NCBI RefSeq assembly: GCF_000203815.1
Contig: NW_004457723.1
Span: forward strand, 930,001-994,000
Source: Cavenderia fasciculata
Lineage: Eukaryota; Evosea; Eumycetozoa; Acytosteliales; Cavenderiaceae
Reading direction: 5' to 3'
DNA length: 64,000 nucleotides
Part shown: piece after piece, positions 25,619 through 38,600 of the stretch
Layout: each line of letters starts with the position of its first letter
Position numbering within the stretch: the stretch's first letter is position 1
Program-made: the position numbers and the translations under genes
Notes under the pieces: generated by a model
The model's database searches: none
What the model was told of the DNA's origin: nothing
Seen by the model: only the letters and a program-made list of their open reading frames with translations

Positions 25619-26510
25619 GGTAATTGATGATGATCAAAAGATAAAAAGGGGAAATGTAAATAAATAAATTAATTAATATTAATATAAATTTTTGTTTGTT
25701 GGTTTGGGTTCTATATTGATGGCAACAACAACAATAGATTGAAATATATAAATTGATAAGTGTAGCAGTTGATAATGCAGCTAGCAGCATTATTTGTTGG
25801 AAGATAGATTATTCTGAATGAATGAATTACGATGGTGACGGTACGCGTCGACATGTGGTGGGGAGGGAGGGTGGTGCAGATAAAAAGATAATATTGGGGT
25901 GTTATTTGTTCTAATTAGGTGTTTTGACTGTAGATCCAACAAATTTCGTGATGCTACTGTTGTCACTTGTCTAATAGATTAAGATTAAAACCACCATGAC
26001 CAATCATACACCACGTATAGTATAATATTGACACAAGATAGATATCAAATGAAATGAATCTACCCCCACACGTCACACTCTCTCGCACAATAATTCATGT
26101 TGATGGATCAAACTCACACCAACACACACACACACACACAAATATTTTAAACAAACACTGAATCGTCAACAATACCAACAAATTCGAAATTGGTTATATA
26201 TGGCTACGATGATGGTGTGGAGATGGATGTGTATATCTTCCAATTGATGTCTGTCGATGTCTATATATAGGTTGGTATATATGTTTGTTGATATGGGTAT
26301 GGTTGTTGATGATGGTGCATTTGTATTTTACTGGTGGATTATTACAATTGTTTGATAGTTTGTAATACTATACTCTACGATATAGTTGGTACCAACAAAA
26401 CAAATTAAAACACCAATATATATTCTATAGAGTGTCCAATGTCAAATTAAAATATAAATTATATACTTGAAAAAAAAAATAAGTTGGTTGGATGGGAAAA
26501 AAAGTTTTGG

Positions 26511-26535
26511 TTGGATTGGATTGGATTGGATTGGA
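26511..26535. repeat. (TTGGA)5 pentanucleotide microsatellite
   Basis: Five perfect TTGGA units followed by a diverged TTCCA. Simple-sequence repeat in noncoding DNA. Confidence 0.9.
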
Positions 26536-27925
26536 TTCCATGTTGTTGATATTTGGTTTGGTTATCATGAAAGAGAGAGGAGAGAGAGATAAGATGATGT
26601 AGTCAAAGGTGGTGATAGTGGTAATGGTGGTTGTGAACAAAGAAGAAAGAAGAAAAGAATGGATTGATATCCCGTATCCAGTTCCCCCCCTACTCTACAA
26701 AATAACATTCTTCTTCTTCTTCTTCTTTTTTGACATCCATTAAATATTTGATCGATTGGTTGATTGATTGATTAATTTGTTCTTGACCATTCTTAATTGT
26801 CACACCATTGTTATTAATTAATTAATTTGATTTCCATTGTTATATATATATATTGATATTAATTGTATGTTTACCAGTACTGTTTCATTAATTATTGTGA
26901 TGACTAAACCAATAATTGGTTGATCAAATATATCCAAGTACTACTGACTTTTGACAACCATATTGTTGTGATTATTATTCTCTTCCCTCTCTTCTCCCTT
27001 TTTTCACCATAAATATCTATCTTTTTACCACCACACAATATTGATCACACCCCCCTTTTTTTCATTTCGTTTGTTTAAATTGCAGTGTTTTTTAATATCC
27101 ATCTAACCATCCATTATATCGATCGATCGATCAATCAATATTTCTTTCTGCTTCATGTAATACCTGTATTTTTAAACTGTATACCTGTTATTGTTGATGA
27201 TAATTTAAAACCTACACATATGATTGATAAACTAGTGGATGATAATGATGATTGACTAATGAAACAGAACCCAAGGATAACGACTATGCTTGTTGTGATG
27301 ATGTTGTTTCTACTACTACTAATGTTGCTACTACTACTACTACACCTACTACTGCTTGCAGTTATAGTAACCTTTTTTCTTCTAAACAAAGAAGAAGATT
27401 TATATTTATATTTATATTTATATATATACATGTTGTTATAATAACTAACAACAACCATCAAATAACAACAAATAACAACAACAATAATAATAATAATAAT
27501 AATATTGTTATTATTATTTACTGACACTCTTGAAAAAACACTAAATGATGACTACATTTATCAATCAATCAATCAAGTGGTGGTAGTAGTAGTGGGTGAT
27601 AGTTTTAAAATAGTATACTATTTGATGGATGAGATGATGTGTGGTTGTGATTTTTGGTTTCATCTGATTGATCTGACCTGATCCCTCTCCTTTTCTTTCA
27701 CTCTCGCTTTGTTAACCCTTTACAATTGTGTAAGAGTGATAGTGTGGAATTGGTGATAAGATATTTGATTGTGTACAAAAAGCACACATGACCGTGCTCC
27801 CTAACATCTCTCTCTCTTTTGTTCTAGTTTAGTTGACCAACTAAAAAAAAAAAAAAGAGAACAAAGATGATCGTATGTATGGTTCCAAAAAGTACACTCA
27901 CTTTCAAGTGGTCAATTGTGAATTG

Positions 27926-27968
27926 AATTGATTAATTGATTAATTGATTAATTGATTGATTGATTGAT
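27926..27968. repeat. ATTGATTA/ATTG microsatellite
   Basis: Alternating ATTGATTA and ATTG units over about 43 bp in noncoding DNA. Confidence 0.85.
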
Positions 27969-29536
27969 ACAAATTGACACCACCCACCTGTACCTGTGTG
28001 TTTGTGTGTATACACACAATACAAATATATTCTACGAGTGACACTTGGTTGTTGGATTTACTTGAATTGTATACTAAGCTTAGCTTAGTTTAGCTGTCTG
28101 CCTGCCTGTTGCTACTATTATTATTACTGCTGCTACTGCTGCTTTTTGTTTAAAGAGTGACTGACTTGTATAATATATAACCTTTTTGTTGTTGCCATGT
28201 GCCATTTCTATTCTATTCTAATTGATACATACCTCTAAAGAAATCCAAACACAATAATAATAATATTATTATAATTGCAAGAAAAAAGGAGGAGGGGAGT
28301 CTGGTCTGTGAACAAAAAGGTAATAAATAGACGTAGCGTGGTGTCTAGAATGAATGTGTAACTGCTATATAACTCCTGACGAATGATATTTCTTTTGTCT
28401 ATCTCTCTAATTAAAAATGATACATTATTAAAAGTGGGTAGGGGGAGGAAAGAGATAGTGAGTACAAATGAAGAGGGAGAGAGAGATGTTTTAGATTAAA
28501 TAAATAAACATTATATTGTGTTTGGTTGGGTTTGATATGTATATCCCATTGTTTTAATTTAATTTGATCTTACCTATTATATAAATATATAAATATATAT
28601 TAAATTATTGTTATATTCTTTCGTCGTCGATGTTATATATAATCTCCTCACTAATAAATATAGATATAAATATAAATAATAATACTACTACTACTGTTTA
28701 ATATATAATTATTATGTTGATCTGAGATTGGGTTTGTGAATATTATATTGCCCAGCAAGAAGAATAAGAATAAGAATAAATAATTTCTCTTTCTTTCTAT
28801 CTATCTCTCTCTTTAAAAGGTGATGATCTTAGTGAGTGAAAACAATAATAAAAATAAAGTTTCAGTACCATGAGAGTAGGCTAACCATACCACCCTCTCA
28901 CTCGAGACAGTTCGTTTTCCCTCTTTTTAAAAAATATCAAGGGCCGCCTTTTTTTAAAAAATAGTTTTTTTTGGAAGGTCACAGGCAGATGAGAGATGTG
29001 CCACAAAAAGATGCCTTCTGACACATTAATGATCGAACGGGGCGTTTCCCAAAGATTCTTGCCCCCCATTAAACATAATAAAAAGTAGTATTGGGTAAAC
29101 CCACACCCTCATTATACAAGAGAGACGACTCGAGTCATCATCCTTTGCCTTGTTTGAATGGAACTCACCCTTTAAACAAACATTATTATTATTATACCCT
29201 CCTTACTCTACCCCCTTTTTATTTATTTTCTAAATTTATTCACAACAAATAAAAATATGTACTTTTTTAAAAAACTCTCTTTACCAAATATTTAATATGC
29301 AAGAATGATAATTAATTCCAATCTTTATACCAACAATACTTTGTTTTCCCAATCTATTCTCTATCTTATCTTTTTTGAGCTGTTGGGTGTTGTTGTTGAA
29401 GTCGATGGCACTATTAAAATTGTCTTTTTTTCATTTTTTTTTTCATTCACGACACTGCACCGAAAGTATTAACCAAGAAAGCTTGTTTGTCGTTTTAGAA
29501 GTGCAATTTGTAGATATATAATATTATAAATATAGA

Positions 29537-31081
29537 ATGGGTTTAGATATTGTTATGTTCCGTGCCGATAAGGGCGGTAATCCAGACTTGATTCGTCAAT
29601 CACAACAAAAGAGAAACAAGCCAGTAGAAGCTGTTCAAGAAATCATTGACCTTGATGGAGAAGTAAAGAAAGGTATGAAGAAGAAGAAGAGATAAATAGG
29701 ATGAGATAGACAGATAGGATACAGACAGATAGATAGTAGGATACGATAGGATACGATAGATAAAAGAGAAGGGAAGAGAAAAGATGATGAGATTATATTT
29801 ATATTAATACATTTTAATGTTTGTTTGTTGTTGTTTGTTTGTTATAATATATTATTAGCAAAATACGCAACCGATCAAGCAAATAGTGAATATGGAAAGA
29901 TTAATAAGGATATTGCAGCATTAAAGAAGAGTGGAGAGACTGGAGCCAAGATTGATGAGCTCATTGCTGCCAACACTGCATTGGATGCCAAGATTCAAAC
30001 ACTCAAGAAGCAATCAGCCGACTTGGAAGAACTTCTCCGTAAGAAGCTCAAGCCAATCGGTAATATTGTACACGAGTCTGTACCAGTATCCACCACTGAA
30101 GACGACAATGCCGTCGTCAGAACATGGGGAGAATGCAAAAACACACCAGATCTCCTCAACCATCACCATCTTCTCGAGATGATTGACGGTTTCGATATGG
30201 AACGTGGTGCCAGCATTTCAGGTCACCGTTGCTATTTCCTCAAGGGACCAGGTGTCATGCTCAACCAAGCCATCATCAACTATGGTCTTGCCTTTTTGGC
30301 CAAGCGTCAATACACTGCCCTCCAAACACCATTTTTCATGCGCAAGGACGTTATGGCCGAGACTGCCCAATTGGAGCAATTCGACGAGGAGCTCTACAAG
30401 GTCAGCGGCGACGGCGAGGAAAACGAAAAGTACTTGATTGCCACATCCGAGCAACCCATCTCTGCCTTCCACCGCGGTGAATGGCTCGAGGAAAAGGACT
30501 TGCCCAAGAGATACGCCGGTTACTCTACCTGCTTCCGTAAGGAGGCTGGCTCACACGGTCGTGACACCTGGGGTATCTTCCGTGTGCACCAATTTGAAAA
30601 GATTGAGCAATTTGTCATCACCAAGCCAGAAGACTCGTGGGAAATGCACGAGCAAATGATCAAGACCGCCGAAGAGTACTACCAAGAACTCGGTCTCCCA
30701 TACCAAGTCGTCTCGATCGTCTCTAGCGCCCTCAACAACGCCGCCGCCAAAAAGTACGATCTCGAAGGTTGGTTCCCAGGTTACAACGCCTACCGTGAGC
30801 TCGTCTCTTGCTCCAACTGCACAGATTACCAAGCCCGTGATCTCGAGATCCGTTGTGGTATGAAGAAGCAAGGTCAACAACAAAAGAGATACGTTCACAT
30901 GCTCAACTCTACCCTCGCCGCCACCACCCGTGTCATCTGCTGTATCCTCGAAAACTACCAAACCGAAGGTGGTATCAACGTACCAACCGTCTTGCAACCA
31001 TTCATGGGTGGCGTCACTTTCATCCCATTCGTCAAGCCAAAGCCAAAGATTAAGGCTGCCGTTCAAAAGATTAATGCTTAA
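29537..31081 (+). CDS. serS: Cytosolic seryl-tRNA synthetase (2 exons)
   Basis: Charges tRNA-Ser with serine. Exons 29537-29672 and 29859-31081 close in frame at 452 residues. Exon 1 gives the eukaryotic N-terminus [20 protein letters not shown]. The helical hairpin that contacts the tRNA follows (about 45-115, Lys/Glu/Ala-rich coiled coil). The class II core holds motif 2, [27 protein letters not shown], and motif 3, [20 protein letters not shown]. The serine-pocket region is [16 protein letters not shown], and EVSSCSN-like [16 protein letters not shown] is also present. No mitochondrial extension is visible, so it is the cytosolic enzyme. Codon use becomes strongly C-ending after ~30,200, as expected of a highly expressed gene, while the first exon and the start of exon 2 are AT-rich. 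Confidence 0.96.
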
Positions 31082-32435
31082 AACAAAAAATAAGAAACAA
31101 TAATCAATAAACCCTCTCCCCCCTCCCAACCCAATTATTAATATTAATGGAAATCCAAAACTAATCAAAACATTAAATAATAATATTTATATCCTTAATA
31201 TAAAGTGTTTTGATGATAAATAATTGGATAGATTCCATCATGGATGAAAAGGAATATTGTATGAGCTGTTCATGTTTCGATCGGTTTAATCTCGATTCAA
31301 AACATGAAATATAAAGATTATCATGGATCTTAATCGTGAATTGAATCTATTATCAAATATTTCAAACAGACTGACAGAATGATGATATATCCTACCTACC
31401 TACATTAATATTATTAGTTTAATCATAGATGGAAATAATTCCAAACAATCACACTCACCCACTCACGAATCGATTCCACACACTAATGATAATAGCATCA
31501 GATAACTAAATACCCACAAAAATATTAATATGTGTAAGTGTATGTTTTTTTGACTCAAACAGAATGTATGATGGATGGAATATTATGATGAATGATAAAT
31601 ATAGATATCGACAAGACTAGTATTTGTTTGCCACCAAATCATCATCGATGATTACTCGTTTACACATTTCACCATCACACAATTCACACACAAACACATG
31701 AATATTGTATGTGTGTGTGTTTGATGAGAGATAGAGAGAGTGTGTGGGGATTTGATTTCCAAATAAATCTTTTCGTAAAACAACAATAAAACATGGACTA
31801 TAATAAGACATATGTTTACTATAATCCAGCGACATACACCAACAAATCAAATCGCCAATAATATCATGTATACGTACACTCAAACACGTCCAGTCCAACA
31901 TGTTTCATGGACATGGCTAGCAGAGAATGAGAGAATAATCAAATGTTATTTAAAATGAATTAAAAAATTATAATCACAATAATTAGGAAGAGAGACAGAG
32001 AGAGAGAGACTAGTAGTATTGATTCAAAACAATAGAAAATTAAAATTAATTTGTGGGTGGCAGTAGACTAGTAGTAGTACGAGTACAACCAAACCAGGAA
32101 AAGAAGAAAAAAAAAACATTCACCAACAAAAAAAAAAAAAGGGATCAATTATTTTCTCTATTTCCATCATCACTATTATATTATTTCGATTGATCATATA
32201 TATATATAAATATAGATAGAATAAGACCAATTTATGTCAGAGGAGAATAGTAATAATAGAGTTTCCTACAAGAAAATATTTACATCATAGTAGTAGTTTT
32301 TTAGAGTGGCAGAAAGAAAGAAAAAGACATTGGAGAAGAAACCTTTATCTTTTTTCTTTTTTTTTTTGTTTTTTTTTTTGTTTCTAGAAATAGAATCTCA
32401 TTATTATTTATATTATATATTTATATTATAGAGAA
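31082..32435. other. Intergenic, about 1.35 kb
   Basis: AT-rich and without a supported gene. A 9-bp inverted repeat (31269-31277 with 31300-31308) lies within a moderately less AT-rich patch at 31,200-31,380. GA and GT microsatellites occur near 31,700-31,745 and 31,990-32,010. Long T and A runs flank the next gene. Confidence 0.55.
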
Positions 32436-33572
32436 ATGAGGTTTTCAGTTCTAGTTAAAAGATCAGCTCTAATAAGGTTCATTTCATCGTACTTTATTTT
32501 ATTTAATTGGGTTTTATTTACATTCCCGTGTGTCCGTATGTTGGTTCCACAAATAAATCAATCTAAAAAAAAATAAATCAACAAAAAAAATCTTAACAAT
32601 AATCCATACATTTATCCATATTCAAAAATCATTATTATTATTATATTCTATTTAGATTCATGGTATCAATTTGGAGATAGATCAATAGAAGGAGTTTATT
32701 ATGAAATGAAATTATTAGGAGTGACTGGAATCAAATATAATGTTGATAGGACAGAAATCATTGAAGCACATTTGGGAGGATCACCATGGGACAGTTTCAA
32801 ATATTTGAACAATATTTACGAAAATGTTTTTGTAGTCACCACAATATGCTTTACATTCTCGACAATAACACTCTTGTTGTTTATAGTTGATCGATTAATA
32901 CCAGAATGGATCATCAAAGTGATTGCAATTCAAATTTTTCTATCAATCATGTGTGACATTTTGATAGTCTATGCAGTTTTCTATTTCCACAACAATGTCA
33001 AAACCATGCTACAACTAGATTTTCCAGATTTTCATTTTTCCGATCAATTTACAGACAATTATAAAGGAATTCCCGAAGGTCCTCGACACGCATGGTTTAT
33101 TGCCATGTCAGCTGGTCCAACCACCTTTATATCTGTTTTCTTCTTTATATTAAACGTTTATTTTATACTCAAAGACCGTGCTAGTAAGGAATCGCAAGAT
33201 ATTGAAAACAACGACGACAACTATCTTTATGATCCAAATTCTCCACAATTAAATCCAACCTATAATTATTATACTAGTTATTATAGTCAAAAAGCAATAA
33301 GTCATCGAACAACTACAAATAATAATAATAATGATAATAGTAATAGTTTAAGTACAAGTCAACAAAATATAAATAATATTAATAATAATAATGAAAATAG
33401 TAATATTATTAAATTTATAAATACACCAAGATTATCATCATCAAAACAAGTCAATCCTTTAACAAATAGTTTTAATAATAATAGTTTAAATTTTGATGAA
33501 AGTCAAAATAATAATAATCCTTTAAGAAATAGTTTAAATAGAAATACTTTAAATCTTGATAATATTTTAGAA

Positions 33573-33648
<76 letters not shown>

Positions 33649-33863
33649 CTAGTAGTAGTAGTAGTAGTACAAATAGTATTGGAAACAAAGAAAATAAGTT
33701 AATAACCGAAAAACAAGAACTTTCAAAATCAACTAGTAGTGTTAGTAATAGTAGTAGTAGTAGTAGTATAAATAATAGTGAAATTATAATCAATAATGTA
33801 AATATAAAAGAAAATATGATCTGTAACGACATTGTAAATAATAATAATAGTGATATTACTTGA
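32436..33863 (+). CDS. Four-TM membrane protein with Asn-rich cytosolic tail (2 exons)
   Basis: Exons 32436-32535 and 32656-33863 join in frame to 435 residues. There are four hydrophobic helices. TM1 is in exon 1 (FISSYFILFNWVLFTF). TM2 is VFVVTTICFTFSTITLLLFIV, TM3 VIAIQIFLSIMCDILIVYAVFYF and TM4 AMSAGPTTFISVFFFILNVYFIL. A first extracellular loop of ~50 residues gives a claudin/PMP22-like layout, but I see no W-GLW-C-C signature, so the family is not assigned. The C-terminal ~240 residues are Asn/Ser-rich, with about 22 consecutive Asn encoded by a pure AAT run (near 33,577-33,645). That run is a likely length-variable microsatellite. Confidence 0.8.
33577..33645 (+). repeat. (AAT)n microsatellite encoding poly-Asn
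   Basis: About 22 uninterrupted AAT triplets inside the coding sequence of the four-TM protein. Such pure runs mutate by slippage and are common in dictyostelid genes. Confidence 0.9.
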
Positions 33864-34070
33864 TCAAAAGTTATAAATAAATTTAACAGAGGCAAACAAT
33901 AAAATATTCCATTTTTTTTCTTTTTAAAAAATTTTCGATTGTAAAAGAGATCACATTCAAATCTTTAGAAACTAAACAAAGAAAGAAAAGAAGGATTTCA
34001 TTCATTCTTCTTTTCATTTATTTATTTGTTCAAATTTTTATAAATATAGATATATAGATAAACTATAGAT

Positions 34071-35458
34071 ATGGTAATTGAAAATGATTTATTTTTTAGA
34101 ACGATAAGAAATGTATATCTTTTCAAATGTATATTTAGTCAAATACCACAAATACATATTGATATAAAGGCATTGACTAGACACCGATTCAGTGATGTTT
34201 TATATCAATGGGCAGCATGCTATGGTTTTCACAAGTTGGTGATTGAAAAGTTTCGAATCGATCCAAAATCACTCCGAGAGCAGCTGATCTCTCACGCCTA
34301 TGCCAAATTCCCAATCATGGATGTCCTTCTTCACAACAAGTATCTAAAGTTGGACGATTTCAAAAAGTTGGTTGGTATTTCAATGGAAAGAGATTGTACC
34401 ACTCGTCTATTGGACCGATTGGCGTTAAATCCTACATTTTACAAAGACGATGCATCACAGTTGATCCAAGCCATCAACTTTACTAAAAGTCAACTCGAGT
34501 TTCCACATCATCTTCCCACCTATTATAGTACGATCATCATCAATGCCACCATTCGATCCAATAATTTTGAAGCCGTTCGATATGTATTTGAACAACTAGT
34601 GTTTATCGACAAAAAGGTACCAAAGAGTTTTGTAGAATGTGCATCTGCTCAACCACCCCTTGGAGACAGTACAATCATTTTAGAGTACTTTATCGAAAAG
34701 TACAAATCTGAAGTACATCCAGGGTATTTTGATTTAAAGTCAATTGCAATGTATGGAAATTACAAGTTTATCGAGATTTTAAACAACCATTTCGACATGA
34801 AAGAATACATTACACCAACAATCGTAGAAATTGCATGTTATAATGGACAATACGAATTTGTTGTCAATCTTTTAGAAAATTTTAAACATTTACAATTATC
34901 TAGTTCATTTGTACTACTTTTTGCTGCTAGTAGTTATAATATAAAATTATTAAGGTATGAATGAAACAAAAAAAAATAGAGTAGCTTATGATCGATCGGT
35001 ATACTAAAAAAATATTCTATTTTAGATATTTAAATGAAAATATTGATTGTGGACCAATTGAATCAATACTTCCATTATTTATATTTTATGAAGATACACC
35101 AGACCTTTATAATATTTATTATCAAGAGCCAACCCAAACACCTTTTTGTTTCTATCGTGAACCATACCAGCCACAATATTTCAGAATTCATGAGCATGTC
35201 AAACTACGCACACAATATCTAGATGGTACACCAAAACCAAAAGAAGACCAGGCAACTCAAACAAGAAAACGTCAAGAAATGATAGATTTCCTTAAAAGTT
35301 CAAATTGTTTTATCAATTCAGAAACTATTGGAATGTTAAGAGCTATTTATAAGAATGCACAAGATTATCGACAATATCACTCAAGTGTCATGGCGATGCA
35401 TAATCTTTTTGGAAAGGCAAAACAATATCCAAAATTTGATTCTTTTGATCTAGAATAA
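34071..35458 (+). CDS. Dictyostelid ankyrin-like family protein (2 exons)
   Basis: Exons 34071-34954 and 35026-35458 close in frame at 438 residues (donor AG|GTATGA, acceptor ATTTTAG). The N-terminal motif LFFRTIRNVYLFKCIFSQI resembles the start of the 783-residue protein further right in this window (TFFKVFRNVFLVREVFSRV). Both continue with degenerate ankyrin-like helical repeats, for example WAACYGFHKLVIEKF, SNNFEAVRYVFEQL and YGNYKFIEILNNHFD. These families are expanded in social amoebae and of unknown function. No signal peptide, TM helix or catalytic motif is seen. Confidence 0.78.
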
Positions 35459-35632
35459 TAAATCAAATATTATTATCGTTTCGAAGTTATTTTACAATTG
35501 TTAAAAATATTTATTTATAATGATTGATTTAATTGATTTAATTGATTTAAACAAGATAGAGTAGGGATGAGAAAAGGTTTACATGTTGATTATTTTTTGT
35601 TGTTTGTTGTTTGTTTTGTTTTGTTTTTTGTT

Positions 35633-38600
35633 TTAATTATTATTTAAACTTAATAAAACATCAAAAGATTCAGCAAGATTATCAATATTTGAATCCAATA
35701 AATAGGCTTCAATGCAATTGAATAATAATGGAGAGTATTGGAATGCCATGGTCTTGAGCTTGGCCGATTTGAATTGATCAACCTTGCCAGTGGTTTTGAG
35801 TTGATCGACGAGGGCAATAGCCTTTGCAACAGACGATGCACCATCGAATCTAGGGTGACCTGGTGTCACAAAATCGGATTGTCTGTCTGAATAAGAGACT
35901 GGTTGTTGAGAAAGGAAAGCTGGGAAACTAGCCGAGTAGTCTGGTTGTGGTTGAGTAAAGCTAACTGGCATTGACAATGCTGGGAATGGTGGGTTGGGAG
36001 GGAATGATGATGATGATGGTGCACCAAAACTGAAACCACCAGTGACGGCGGGTTTAGCTGCCTGTGATTCGTTGACTATTCTCTTTTTGGGTGCAGCTGT
36101 CGAGCTATCACGAAGTGTGAGGTTGGCAAAGTTGAATACTGTTTCGTTGGCATCGAATTTACCACCCGATCCAAATGCAGAAGCTGGTTTCGAAACTGGA
36201 GACTTTGGTGGTGATGGTGGTGTACTGCTGCCACTTGAGGACTTTGATGGAGAAGAGAAAAACGATAGACCACCTCCCAAAGAAGATTGTTGTGGTGTTC
36301 CAGCATTTGACAAGAGAGAAAGGTGTGGTGGTACGATTGAATAATAGTGTTGTATGGAACAGTACACATATAACTACCAAGGAGAGCAGTGTTGTTGGAG
36401 CCAAAGTTATGCTCTGGGAATTGAGAGAGTAGATTCAACAATTCCTTACGGTAGGATGGTGGAACCAAGCTAGAAGAGCCGTGTGTCTTGACAAAGGCAA
36501 GTGGTTCGAGTGATCCCAATGCCATCTTGATGTAGTGGTGTACCGACTGGCCATAGGCGTTGAGTGCACGCTTGTCAGACTCGTACGAGGTGGCTGGACG
36601 ATTGTCACGGATACACTTGAATACCTTTTCGGGAGCAGACGAAAAGACTGCATAATGGTAGAGTGTTTGTCCCAAAAGATCGACAGATGGTACCTTGGGG
36701 TCACGCATGTGACGTGCCAACTCGGTAACATCACCATTGAGGATTGCTTCATACACATTCTTGGAACCCGTTGTCAATGGATTGGGTAACTGTGTTTCGA
36801 CAAAGAATTGACGGAATTGCTTACCAGATTTGAGACGACGAAGGAAAGCAAAGGTGGTAGAGAGATAGGCAACGATGGCTTGATGGTTATAGTAACGAGC
36901 AACAACCAAACAAGATACCTTGATATTGTTCTTTGAACGTAAATGTGGGTGTGCACCATTGGCAAAGAGGAATTTTACAACCTCTAAATTACCACCCATA
37001 CAAGCATAGTGAATGGGATAGTAACCAGAGTCGGTTGGTACATTTACAAGACTTGGGAAGACTGGTAATAAAGATTTCAAGGAATCGAGATTACCATAGG
37101 CAGCGGCAATAGCTACCAAATGATTAGATTCTGCAATGAATGGAATATCCTTGTTTCTCTTTGGATTGTAATTGATGGCGGTAGTGTTGGTTGCCAATGC
37201 GACTGGTTCATTGTTGATGGCACTGTTACGATACTTGACCATATTACTGTATACTTCATCCTTGTTAAAGTTTTTGTAGGCAGTTTCGAGCCAATACTCG
37301 TTTTCGATGGGATGGAAAGAGCCGATCGACAGTTGACGACCTTGACTCTCGACATGCCATGTGATGGGACCAGTAACGTAGCTACTCTTTCCAGTGACAT
37401 CATCACCTGGTTCGTTGGCTTGACACTTTTTGCACCATGAAGATTTACCATCCATACAATGATCAAAACCAGTGATGGCAATGTGACGATGTTGCTCAAA
37501 GGCGTTGGGAGTATTCTTTTTGGCAAAGAATTGTGAACGATCACGATAGTTGATGACAGAGACGGCCGTGTCGACTGTCCACATTTGACCCCATGGCACC
37601 TCGCATTCGGAATAATCACTTTTGTTGTCCAAGTTGACTTCTCCCTTTGGACTACGAGCAAAGTGGTACTCGAGTAATAAGAGACGAGCCAATCCACGTG
37701 CTCTGTTGACGGGAGTGGTGTAAATATCGGGATGGACACGAGATCTGTCAAAACCTGGTACGACAACGGCAAAACCACGCTTGGCATACTTGAAGAGACG
37801 CGTTTCATAGGTGAATGAACGACGATTCATCGAGACGACATTGTAACCATTGACAATGGCACGACGAGTACGTGGCAACGAGTAGACGTTTTGACCATCA
37901 TAACCAACCGAACAACAGTCAATATCAAAGCCCATCAACACTTGAGCTGGTGATTGGTAGAGACGGAGAACAACTTGAATGTTACGGTTTGGATATTCAT
38001 TGAGGAAGGTGACGGCAAACTTTGTACGAACTACACCCATCTTGGGGAACTTTCTCTTAAAGTATTCGTGGAGTGAACGAAGCTTCTCGGTAGATTCTTG
38101 TTCAGTGAGACCATACAAGAAAATATCAATATCTGATGAATCAAATCCTTGAGAGTTTGACAATGTACATCCAAGAATGGCACCACCAGCAACTACGAGG
38201 TTATTCCAATCAAAAGTACTGTCAAAAGCATTGTTGCTAAACTTTTTCCAGTTTTCATTGAATTTTGAAAGCGATGGAACAATCTTTGATCCAACACTAC
38301 CACGATACATTTGATTGTGGACGTGTTGCAAGATCATATAGTCGTTTAATGGTGTGACGTATGGGGATGGTTCATGATAACCAGACACTTCAAATACCTT
38401 TTCACAACCGGCATACTTTTGTTTTAATCTTGGATCACTTGTATTCTTTACAAATGCCTCTCTGATTGAAGTTTCTTCATCAAATTCACCATACAAATCA
38501 TCAAATAATACAGATGGTAATGTATTGGCAGATTTGTCAAATGTTCTTGAAGTTGTCAATGGTCTACTTGGTGAATTGGATGATTGAGAATAAATTGAAT

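Larger units (their letters stand above)
25619..29536. other. 3.9-kb gene desert between divergent HMG-CoA reductase and seryl-tRNA synthetase genes
   Basis: By far the largest gap in the window. It is nearly all AT-rich with many short repeats: CACACACA (26126-26140), five TTGGA units (26511-26535), TTC runs (26711-26730), GATC-type CGATCGATCGATCAATC (27120-27137), AAT/CAACAA trinucleotides (27460-27520), and an ATTGATTA block (27926-27968). Open frames such as 27153-27527 consist of these repeats and are not called. A less AT-rich island (about 28,866-29,170) stands out. No tRNA, snRNA or transposon end recognised. Confidence 0.6.

Noticed and set aside
27153-27527. Overlapping open frames on both strands in the gene desert
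   Set aside because: They consist of AAT/CAACAA-type trinucleotide repeats and hydrophobic runs, with no splice logic and no protein character.
30551-31168. 205-codon minus-strand frame over serS
   Set aside because: Mirror of a highly biased coding region; no independent evidence.
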